Source of the DNA: Azospirillum sp. RU38E
GTDB taxonomy: Bacteria; Pseudomonadota; Alphaproteobacteria; Azospirillales; Azospirillaceae
DNA: 54,030 bases
Assembly: GCF_900188385.1 (NCBI RefSeq)
Contig: NZ_FZOI01000026.1
Coordinates: 1 to 54,030 of the forward strand
Direction: 5' to 3'
Positions 47,918-54,030 of the stretch are shown piece by piece. Under the pieces are notes generated by a model. That model was given only the letters and a program-made list of their open reading frames with translations, had not been told where the DNA came from and searched no databases. Each line of letters starts with the position of its first letter. Within the stretch, counting starts at the first letter, position 1. Both the position numbers and the translations under genes were made by a program.

Positions 47918-48742
47918 ATGGTCATCCGGTATGATGCGCCGAAGAAAATACTGCTGGTCACGCGGGGCCACCCGTTCGACCAGCCCGCTTTTTTCGCCCT
48001 GTTCGATACGTTGGACGGCTTTGCCTGGGCCCATGTCGAACATCCCGCCGCCCCCTATCTGATGGAGCCGGAGCGGCTGGTCGAATTCGACGGTCTGGTT
48101 TTCTATGATATGCCGGGCCTGCTGTTCCATCCCGGTCAGCCGGTCCGGGAGGTCGAACCGCCGGCATTGATGAAACACGGCGTGGAGCGATTGCTGGAAC
48201 AGGGCAAGCCAATGCTGTTCCTGCACCACGCCCTGGCCGGCTGGCCGGCCTGGGACCGCTGGGCCCAAATCATCGGCGGGCAGTTTCATTACAGCCCCGA
48301 TCCGGCGTGCGGCCGGCACGACAGTGGCTATCGCCATGATGTTGACCATCATGTCCGGGTGGTGGCGGACCATCCGGTGACGGCCGGTCTGGGGACCGGC
48401 TTTGACATTACCGATGAACTGTATCTGGTTCAGATCGATGAAGGCGACAAGCTGCCCCTGCTGCGCAGCGACCACGGCTTCACCCGCGAGAACTTCTATT
48501 CCGCCGATCTGGCCGTGCAAGGGCGGATGTTCTGCAATGCGGACTGGCAGCATCCGCCGGGCAGCAATCTGATCGCCTGGGCCAAGCGTGCGGGCAACGC
48601 GCCCGTGGTCTATATTCAATGCGGGGACGGCCCCTCAGCCTATAACAACCACGCCTATCGTCGGTTGATCGCCAATGCGGTGACATGGCTGACCGGGCCG
48701 GCGGCGGCTGAATGGGCGCGGGACTTTCCGGCCGCGCCCTGA
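47918..48742 (+). CDS. ThuA-like domain protein 2
   Basis: 274 residues. The ThuA pattern LVFYDMPGLLFHPG, MLFLHHALAGWPAWDRWAQIIGGQF, HPVTAGLGTGFDITDELYLVQ and APVVYIQCGDGPSAYNNHAYRRLIANAV is visible. It is distantly related to the protein at 36118-36876. It follows the MDR reductase by 17 bp in the receptor operon. The function within this pathway is unknown. The presence of two ThuA-like proteins in one island suggests a specific repeated reaction. Confidence 0.8.
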   Translation: MVIRYDAPKKILLVTRGHPFDQPAFFALFDTLDGFAWAHVEHPAAPYLMEPERLVEFDGLVFYDMPGLLFHPGQPVREVEPPALMKHGVERLLEQGKPMLFLHHALAGWPAWDRWAQIIGGQFHYSPDPACGRHDSGYRHDVDHHVRVVADHPVTAGLGTGFDITDELYLVQIDEGDKLPLLRSDHGFTRENFYSADLAVQGRMFCNADWQHPPGSNLIAWAKRAGNAPVVYIQCGDGPSAYNNHAYRRLIANAVTWLTGPAAAEWARDFPAAP

Positions 48743-48746
48743 TCCC

Positions 48747-49529
48747 TCACCGGCTGGTATAGCCGCCATCAATCACCAGTTCCGACCCGACCATATAGCT
48801 GGAGGCCGGCGAGGCCAGGAACAGCACACCGGCGGCGATTTCCGCCGGTGTGGCCTGCCGTCCGATCGGGTGCATGGCATTGACGGCCTGTGTGGCCTGT
48901 TCCAGCGATGCCATTGCCCCCAGTTCCACATAACGGTGGATGATATCCTGCATCATGGCGGTCCCCACCGCCCCCGGATGGACGGTGTTCACCCGGATCG
49001 GATAGCCCAGTGCACAAAACTCCAGCGCCGCCGATTTGCTGAGCATCAGCACGGCGGCCTTGGAGGTGCAATAGGCCGCGTTGAATGGTGCCCCGCGCAA
49101 GCCCCCGACGGAAGAGATATTGATGATGGAGGCCCCGCCGGGACGGGCGGCCCCGGCATCGCGCAGCAATGGCAGGGCCGCCTGGATGCCCAGCAGCGTG
49201 CCCTCCACATTCACCGCCTGACAGCGGCGCCATTGCTCCAGGCTGGTCTCCGCGATGCTGGCCACCAGTGAAATGCCGGCATTATTGACCAGCACATCCA
49301 GCCGCCCATGCCGTTGGCGGATATCCTGCATCAGCCGGAACCAGGCATCCGGATCGCAGACATCCAGCACTGCCTGTTCACCGGCAACCGGGGCAGCGTC
49401 GGCGGGCCAGTGCCGGTCGGCCGCCACGACATGCGCACCGGCGGCCGACAGGGCGGTGCAGATGGCCCGGCCGATACCGCCGCCCGCCCCGGTCACCAGG
49501 GCAACAGCCCCTTTCAGTTCGTCGCTCAT
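48747..49529 (-). CDS. Short-chain dehydrogenase/reductase 4
   Basis: 260 residues: TGAGGGIG cofactor motif, VAADRH (Asp after strand 2, favouring NAD), NNAGISL, INISSVGG (Ser), AAYCTSKAAV (Tyr/Lys), VNTVHPGAVGTAM and MVGSELVIDGGY. It is the last of three consecutive SDR genes on the minus strand with 12-14 bp gaps. The VHPG/IHPG pattern seen in all three suggests that they arose by duplication. Its substrate is probably a hydroxyl of the ring-oxidised intermediate. Confidence 0.92.
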   Translation of the reverse strand: MSDELKGAVALVTGAGGGIGRAICTALSAAGAHVVAADRHWPADAAPVAGEQAVLDVCDPDAWFRLMQDIRQRHGRLDVLVNNAGISLVASIAETSLEQWRRCQAVNVEGTLLGIQAALPLLRDAGAARPGGASIINISSVGGLRGAPFNAAYCTSKAAVLMLSKSAALEFCALGYPIRVNTVHPGAVGTAMMQDIIHRYVELGAMASLEQATQAVNAMHPIGRQATPAEIAAGVLFLASPASSYMVGSELVIDGGYTSR

Positions 49530-49543
49530 GCTCTGCTGTCCCC

Positions 49544-50353
49544 CTATTGTGCTGTCCAGCCGCCATCAACCACCAGTTCCGAACCGGTCAGATAACTGGC
49601 ATCGGTGCTGGCCAGAAAGGCGATGGCGGCGGCAATCTCTTCCGGCTGGGCCAGACGCTTCACCGGCGTCATGGCCGCGATCCCGTCCAGCAGATCCTGA
49701 GCCCGGGCCGCCTTGCCCTGATCGACCCAGCGCTGCATCCCGACATGCAGCAGCGGCGTTTCCACAAAGCCGGGATGAATGGAATTGACCCGGATGGGCT
49801 TGCCCGCCTGGGCAAATTCAATGGCGACCGCCTTGCTGAACAGGCGCACCGCCCCCTTGCTGGTATTATAGGCCGAGGTCTCGGCGAACCCGACCAGCCC
49901 CATGATGGAGGCGACATTGATCACGCTGGCGCCGCCGCGCCGCCCGGCCCCACCAGCCGCCAGAGCAGCCGTGAAGCTGCGCACGCCCAGAAACACACTG
50001 TCGACATTGACGCGCATCAACCGGTGCCAGGCGGCAAGGTCAAGCTGATCCACCGGCCCCACCAGGTCGGTCCCGGCATTATTGACCAACACATCCAGGC
50101 TGCCCCAGCGGCTTTCCACCCAGCCGCGCGCCCGTTCCCAATCCGCCTCTGCGGTGACGTCCAGGGGCAGGTATGTCGCGGCTGGTCCCAGCCGGCCCAG
50201 CACCTGCCCCACCAGCGGATCATCGGGCGGGGACAGGTCGGTCACCAGCACCTGCGCCCCTTCCGCCACCAGCCGCACCGCTGTGGCCAGCCCGATCCCG
50301 CGCAGGGCACCGGTCACCAGGGTACGGGCATCCTGCAATCCACGCTCAACCAT
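49544..50353 (-). CDS. Short-chain dehydrogenase/reductase 5
   Basis: 269 residues: TGALRGIG, VTDLSPP (Asp, NAD-type), NNAGTDLVG, INVASIMGLVG (Ser), SAYNTSKGAV (Tyr/Lys), VNSIHPGFVETPL and LTGSELVVDGGW. It is the second of the tandem SDR trio. The C-terminal half is very similar to SDR 4 (SYxxGSELVxDGG). A GGGGGAC ribosome site precedes the ATG. It is likely specific for another position or stereochemistry of a hydroxylated intermediate. Confidence 0.92.
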   Translation of the reverse strand: MVERGLQDARTLVTGALRGIGLATAVRLVAEGAQVLVTDLSPPDDPLVGQVLGRLGPAATYLPLDVTAEADWERARGWVESRWGSLDVLVNNAGTDLVGPVDQLDLAAWHRLMRVNVDSVFLGVRSFTAALAAGGAGRRGGASVINVASIMGLVGFAETSAYNTSKGAVRLFSKAVAIEFAQAGKPIRVNSIHPGFVETPLLHVGMQRWVDQGKAARAQDLLDGIAAMTPVKRLAQPEEIAAAIAFLASTDASYLTGSELVVDGGWTAQ

Positions 50354-50365
50354 GCTGTCCCCCGA

Positions 50366-51127
50366 TCACTGCGCCCACATGCCGCCATCGACATAGAGTT
50401 CGATGCCGGTGACATACCGGCTTTCATCGGAGGCCAGGAACAGCACGGCATTGGCAATATCATCCGGTTCCCCCATGCGCCGCAGCGGCACGGCCGCCAG
50501 CAGCGCATCCTTCACCGCTTCGGCGCTGACAGAGGCCTGCATCATCATGTTGGTCCAGATCATGCCGGGATGGATGGAATTGCAGCGGATCTGATCGGGC
50601 GCCCCCTCGATGGCGATGGTCTTGGTCATGGACCGCACCCCGCCCTTGGCCGCCGCATAGGCGGACAGGCCCTGGATGCCCAGCGTGCCGGCGATGGAGG
50701 AAAGATTGATGATCGACCCCGCCCCCGACCGGCGCAGCAGCGGGAAGGCCGCCTTCACCCCCAGGAAGGAACCCACCAGATTGACATCCAACTGCCGCTG
50801 GAACTCCTTGGGCGTGGTGTCATCCAGGCTCTTGGTCAGGTGGATGCCGGCATTATTGACCAGCACATCCAGGCGACCAAAGGCCTTTTCGGTCTCGCTG
50901 ATGACCTGGGCCCACTCTTCCTCCGACACCACATCATGGCGCAGATGGATGGCCTCACCGCCCGCCTGCCGGATGGCAGCGGCACACAGCTCGGCCCCCG
51001 CCTCCTCCCGGTCTGTCACCACCAGCCGCGCCCCTTCCGCCGCCAGACGCAACGCCGTGGCATAGCCCAGGCCGGGGTTGGAAGCGGCACCGGTGACAAT
51101 GGCGACCTTGCCCTGCATTCGACCCAT
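50366..51127 (-). CDS. Short-chain dehydrogenase/reductase 6
   Basis: 253 residues: TGAASNPGLG (extended cofactor motif), VVTDREE (Asp, NAD-type), NNAGIHL, INLSSIAG (Ser), SAYAAAKGGV (Tyr/Lys), CNSIHPGMIWTNM and VTGIELYVDGGM. GGGAGG is 7 bp before the ATG. It is the first gene of the leftward SDR trio, 103 bp downstream of operator K, and divergent from oxygenase 3. Confidence 0.92.
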   Translation of the reverse strand: MGRMQGKVAIVTGAASNPGLGYATALRLAAEGARLVVTDREEAGAELCAAAIRQAGGEAIHLRHDVVSEEEWAQVISETEKAFGRLDVLVNNAGIHLTKSLDDTTPKEFQRQLDVNLVGSFLGVKAAFPLLRRSGAGSIINLSSIAGTLGIQGLSAYAAAKGGVRSMTKTIAIEGAPDQIRCNSIHPGMIWTNMMMQASVSAEAVKDALLAAVPLRRMGEPDDIANAVLFLASDESRYVTGIELYVDGGMWAQ

Positions 51128-51229
51128 TTCAATCCTCCCGTTTTTGCAACAGCCGGTCGGCGGCCATGGCCAGGACCGGGGAAAATCCCCCCGCCCAGCA
51201 AACCCGTCTGACCGACCTTAATGCGATTT

Positions 51230-51275
51230 ATGATTCATTAGTCATTATTTCGACCCAACCGGCCGGGGCTGTCAA
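51230..51275 (-). promoter_or_regulatory. Island operator K (SDR trio)
   Basis: ATGATTCATTAGTCAT (51230-51245) is a perfect consensus match. Leftward, TTGACA (51275-51270) lies 30 bp from the operator edge. The -10 is weak (AATAAT or GAAATA at 18-20 bp spacing). Confidence 0.55.
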
Positions 51276-51335
51276 GCGCCATCCGGCCGCCCTTTCGCTT
51301 TTCTGCAAAATCGCTGAAACGCAATCAAACCCGCC

Positions 51336-51385
51336 TTGACAAGGCCGGCGTGGATGATAACGATGATGAATGAATCATAAATCAT
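51336..51385 (+). promoter_or_regulatory. Promoter with island operator L (Rieske oxygenase 3 operon)
   Basis: TTGACA (51336-51341) and operator ATGAATCATAAATCAT (51370-51385) keep the 34-bp distance. The -10 is weak (AACGAT, 51359-51364). With operator K, the 327-bp divergent gap therefore holds two separate operators. Confidence 0.6.
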
Positions 51386-51454
51386 TGCAGGTGGTTTTTC
51401 GGGCGGCCTGGTCCGCACATTGCCAACCTGCTTTGCACAATAGGGAGAGTTGAG

Positions 51455-52633
51455 ATGACGGCGCTTGCGGAGCAGATCAACCGCTCGGTGGAAGCGATGC
51501 TCACCTATGTGGAGACACAAACCACCGATCAGGCCGCAGACATCCTGAAGGTGCCGGCCCGCGACTATCTGGACCCTGCCCGCTTCGAGCTTGAAATGGC
51601 GCGCATCTTCAAACGGCTGCCGCTGATGCTGGCCCTGTCGATCGAGCTGCCGAACCCCGGTGACTACAAGGCGATGGAGGTGATGGACATCCCCGTCCTG
51701 ATCACCCGCGACCGCGCCGGGCAGGTCCATGCCATGCTGAATGTCTGCACCCATCGGGGTGCACCGCTGGTCAAAGCCGGCCAGGGAACGGCCAGCCGTT
51801 TCGTCTGCCCCTATCACGCCTGGACCTTCCAGAATGACGGGCGGCTGTTTGCCGTGGCAGAGAAAGCCAAATTCGGGGAGGTGGAGAAGGATTGCCACCG
51901 GCTGAAACAGCTCCCCTGTCAGGAACTGGCCGGCATGATCTTCGTCATCCTGACGCCGGGGCTGGCGATTGACGTGAAATCCTATCTTGGCGGCATGTTG
52001 GACGATCTGGAAAACTTGGATTTCGGCCATTGGCATTTCTGCGGCAACCGGGATATCCAGGGTGCCAACTGGAAGATTGCCTATGATGGCTATCTGGAGG
52101 GCTATCATTTCGCGGCAGCCCATCCGGAGACAGTGCATCCGCGCACCTTCTCCAACATCATGCATTTCGAAGGGTTCGGCCCGCATCTGCGCATCGGCTT
52201 CCCCCAGCGCAGCATCGGCAAGCTGCGCGATGTGCCGCCGGCCGACTGGCATCGGCATCAGAATGACGGCTTTGATTTCGTCCGCACCCTGTTCCCCAAC
52301 CTGTCGATCTTCGTGGCGCCGGAAATCGCCCAGATCGCGCTGCTGCTGCCGGGGCCGACGCCGGGACAGAACCGCACGATCCTGACTTATGCCACCCCCC
52401 GCCCCCCGGCCGATGAGGCGGAGCGGGAGAAGATGGCCATGATGGCCAGCTTCTTCGGCGATGTGACCAACCAGGAAGATTATGTGCTGGGCCTGTCGAT
52501 CCAGAAGGGGCTGCAATCCGGTGCGCTGGACCATGTCACCTTTGGCCGCAACGAACGCGGCAACCAATATTTCCACCGCTGGGTCGATCACTATCTGACC
52601 GATGATCCGGCTGCCCCGCCGCCCCGCCTCTGA
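51455..52633 (+). CDS. Rieske non-haem iron oxygenase, alpha subunit 3
   Basis: 392 residues. Rieske ligands are Cys98-x-His100 (NVCTHRGAPL) and Cys118-x2-His121 (CPYHAWTF). The catalytic iron is held by His218 and His223 (YLEGYHFAAAHPE), with Asp211 bridging. The late acidic TNQEDYVLG segment may contribute the carboxylate ligand. The ATG follows GGGAGAG. It is followed across a MITE-like repeat by the ABM and SDR genes, which are probably co-transcribed from the operator-L promoter. Confidence 0.92.
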   Translation: MTALAEQINRSVEAMLTYVETQTTDQAADILKVPARDYLDPARFELEMARIFKRLPLMLALSIELPNPGDYKAMEVMDIPVLITRDRAGQVHAMLNVCTHRGAPLVKAGQGTASRFVCPYHAWTFQNDGRLFAVAEKAKFGEVEKDCHRLKQLPCQELAGMIFVILTPGLAIDVKSYLGGMLDDLENLDFGHWHFCGNRDIQGANWKIAYDGYLEGYHFAAAHPETVHPRTFSNIMHFEGFGPHLRIGFPQRSIGKLRDVPPADWHRHQNDGFDFVRTLFPNLSIFVAPEIAQIALLLPGPTPGQNRTILTYATPRPPADEAEREKMAMMASFFGDVTNQEDYVLGLSIQKGLQSGALDHVTFGRNERGNQYFHRWVDHYLTDDPAAPPPRL

Positions 52634-52782
52634 TACCAAGAGCCATGGATCATGACTCTTGGTATTTACCCGTTCCCTCAATCGCCGGGCGCTGCCTCCG
52701 GCAGCTTGGCTTGCGCGAGCACGTGCCCGCGGGCCGGCGGTCGCCGGCCTCCAAGGGGCATATCCCATGCCCCTTGGTATGA
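52631..52782. mobile_element. MITE-like element with three internal palindromes
   Basis: Ends TGATACCAAG (52631-52640) and CTTGGTATGA (52773-52782) are inverted with one mismatch. Inside are ATACCAAGAG/CTCTTGGTAT (52633-52665), GGCCGGCG/CGCCGGCC (52732-52749) and CCAAGGGGCAT/ATGCCCCTTGG (52751-52777). There is no ORF. The left end overlaps the oxygenase stop codon. Such ~150-bp non-coding elements behave like miniature inverted-repeat transposons. Confidence 0.65.
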
Positions 52783-52806
52783 TAAAACCCATCAAGGACC
52801 GCAATC

Positions 52807-53151
52807 ATGACCATCGTGATCATGGCCACGCTGGACGTGGACCCCGCTCTGCGCGCGCAATTCCTGGCCGAGGCCGATCCCTTGATTGAAGAGGCATTGG
52901 CCGAGGATGGTTGTGTCGAATATAGCTGGGGTGCCGACCATAAGAACCCCGCCCGGGTAAATGTCTTCGAGCAATGGCGCGATGAGGCGGCCCTGCGCGC
53001 CCATTTCGCCGCCCCCGCCTACAGCACCATGGTCGGGCTGCTGCAAAAGGCTGGCATGACGGCGGCGGACGCGCGCAAATACCGCGTTGATCTGATCGAA
53101 CCCGTCTATGACCCCCAGGGTCAGGCACGGGCCGATTTCTTTACCGCCTAA
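52807..53151 (+). CDS. Antibiotic-biosynthesis-monooxygenase (ABM) domain protein
   Basis: 114 residues of the ferredoxin-like dimeric alpha/beta barrel: IVIMATLDVDPALRAQFLAEADPLIEEALAEDGCVEYSWG, then RVNVFEQWRDEAALRAHFAAPAY. ABM proteins act as cofactorless monooxygenases of quinone- or anthrone-like phenolics, or as small accessory oxygenases. Here one sits between a Rieske oxygenase and an SDR, fitting a ring-oxidation step. The C-terminal YRVDLIEPVYDPQGQ extension is somewhat longer than usual. Confidence 0.87.
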   Translation: MTIVIMATLDVDPALRAQFLAEADPLIEEALAEDGCVEYSWGADHKNPARVNVFEQWRDEAALRAHFAAPAYSTMVGLLQKAGMTAADARKYRVDLIEPVYDPQGQARADFFTA

Positions 53152-53166
53152 AACCGGGGACGCACC

Positions 53167-53934
53167 ATGAAAATCAATGAACATACCGCCGCCCTTATTT
53201 CTGGCGGTGGGTCCGGGCTGGGGGCGGCCACCGCCCGCGCGTTGGCGGCGCGCGGGGTGAAGGTGGCGCTGCTGGATATCAACCCGGATGCGGCGGCAGC
53301 GGTGGCGGCGGAAATCGGCGGCATCGCCATCCGCTGCGACGTCACCAGCGCCGACAGCGCCGCGCAGGCCGTGGCAGAGGCAGCGGCCAGCAATGGCCCT
53401 GCCCGCATCGCCGTCAATTGCGCCGGCATCGCCCCGCCGGCCAAAATCCTGGGCCGTGACGGTCCGCATGATCTGGACCTGTTCCGCCGCGTGATTGAGG
53501 TGAACCTGATCGGCAGCTTCAACATGCTGCGGCTGGCCGCCGCCGGCATGGCTGGACTGGACCCGGTGAATGATGATGGCGAACGCGGCGTCATCATCAA
53601 TACCGCCTCCGTCGCCGCGTTCGAGGGGCAGGTGGGCCAGGCCGCCTATGCCGTATCCAAGGGCGGGGTCCATGCCCTGACCCTGCCTGCCGCGCGGGAA
53701 CTGGCACGCAGTGGCATCCGTGTGGCCACCATCGCCCCCGGCATCTTCCTGACGCCGATGCTGCTGGGCCTGCCGCAGGACGCCCAGGACAGTCTGGGCA
53801 AACAGGTGCCCTTCCCCTCCCGCCTGGGCAAACCGGATGAATATGCGGCCCTGGCCCTGCATATCATCGCCAACAGCATGATCAATGGTGAAACCATCCG
53901 CCTGGACGGCGCCATCCGCATGGCGCCGCGATAG
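53167..53934 (+). CDS. Short-chain dehydrogenase/reductase 7 (HSD10-like)
   Basis: 255 residues: [16 protein letters not shown] cofactor motif, [11 protein letters not shown] (Asp, NAD-type), [39 protein letters not shown] (Ser, Tyr, Lys), [12 protein letters not shown] and [16 protein letters not shown]. The [14 protein letters not shown] segment and the PFPSRLGxP motif are hallmarks of type-10 17-beta-hydroxysteroid/3-hydroxyacyl-CoA dehydrogenases. Probable reaction: oxidation of a 3-hydroxyacyl-CoA or ring hydroxyl. It is 15 bp after the ABM gene. Confidence 0.93.
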   Translation: MKINEHTAALISGGGSGLGAATARALAARGVKVALLDINPDAAAAVAAEIGGIAIRCDVTSADSAAQAVAEAAASNGPARIAVNCAGIAPPAKILGRDGPHDLDLFRRVIEVNLIGSFNMLRLAAAGMAGLDPVNDDGERGVIINTASVAAFEGQVGQAAYAVSKGGVHALTLPAARELARSGIRVATIAPGIFLTPMLLGLPQDAQDSLGKQVPFPSRLGKPDEYAALALHIIANSMINGETIRLDGAIRMAPR

Positions 53935-54030
53935 ACCCGGATTTGTCACCGGTTGCCGGCATTTTTCCGGATTTATTTTTGATAACAAGTAATTACCCTT
54001 ATTTTGGAGCGGTTAAGAATTTACAGGGTG
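53935..54030. other. Right-edge intergenic sequence
   Basis: No coding frame is supported here. A short CCGG-TTG-CCGG hairpin followed by CATTTTT around 53950-53966 may be a weak terminator for the SDR gene. The final 60 bases are AT-rich and look like the beginning of another promoter region, but no island operator is present before the edge. Confidence 0.35.

Noticed and set aside
1-54030. Prophage, ICE or plasmid origin
   Set aside because: No integrase, phage structural, relaxase or replication-initiator gene is recognisable. The only mobile signs are the small repeats and possibly the truncated CDS at the left edge.

Overview
The window is GC-rich Gram-negative DNA. It encodes a LolA-like carrier, a Porin_4-type porin, a TonB-dependent receptor, many genes joined by ATGA start/stop overlaps, and GC-rich intergenic palindromes of the GTCACCCCGGC...GCCGGGGTGAC type. 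Together these suggest an alphaproteobacterium, plausibly Rhodospirillales/Azospirillaceae or Sphingomonadales. No rRNA or taxonomically decisive marker is present, so the genus is left open.

Region 1 (1-19.9 kb) is mostly housekeeping and accessory chromosome. It holds the tail of an unidentified CDS, tRNA-Ser(GGA), a DUF4269 nucleotidyltransferase-like protein, a YggS/PLPBP protein, a porin, an HEAGH-metalloprotease/XRE pair and a YegD-type Hsp70. These are followed by two methyltransferases, an MmyB-type regulator with a probably leaderless mRNA, a DinG-type Fe-S helicase, a DUF1993 gene stump, a group II truncated haemoglobin, an EmrAB-like efflux operon with a divergent MarR regulator, a LysE exporter, a beta-carbonic anhydrase, a LolA-like protein, a C26 glutamine amidotransferase and a membrane sensor kinase. 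A strongly structured intergenic region (about 18.27-18.46 kb) ends in a leftward terminator and may encode an sRNA.

Region 2 (19.9-23.3 kb) is a TetR regulator divergent from an overlapping operon: acyl-CoA dehydrogenase, APH-fold phosphotransferase, DUF6285. This matches the LvaC/LvaA/LvaB logic for moving the hydroxyl of 4-hydroxyacyl-CoAs through a phosphorylated intermediate.

Region 3 (23.3-53.9 kb) is the main feature: a catabolic island of about 29 genes. It has three Rieske non-haem iron oxygenases, a plant-type [2Fe-2S] ferredoxin and a Rieske ferredoxin, six or more SDR dehydrogenases and three SnoaL/NTF2-like proteins. It also has an enoyl-CoA hydratase, a paired acyl-CoA dehydrogenase set, an acyl-CoA ligase, an SCP-x-thiolase/DUF35 pair of the aldolase kind, an acetoin/2-oxoacid-dehydrogenase-like E1alpha-E1beta-E2 set (the E2 has three tandem peripheral-subunit-binding domains), two ThuA-like proteins, an MDR-type reductase, an ABM monooxygenase and a TonB receptor for uptake. 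The gene content suggests breakdown of a bulky, probably alicyclic or polycyclic (steroid- or terpenoid-like) compound. The substrate cannot be read from the sequence.

The island is tied together by a previously unannotated 16-bp near-palindrome, consensus RTGAYTCAYNARTCAT, which I find at 12 places upstream of nearly every transcription unit. At six rightward promoters it starts exactly 34 bp after the first base of a TTGAC(G/A) -35 box, so it covers the predicted transcription start. At two others it fills the -35/-10 spacer. Two paralogous TetR repressors inside the island have the same recognition-helix sequence and are the obvious candidates to read it. Three GC-rich palindromic repeats and one MITE-like element sit between the island's operons.
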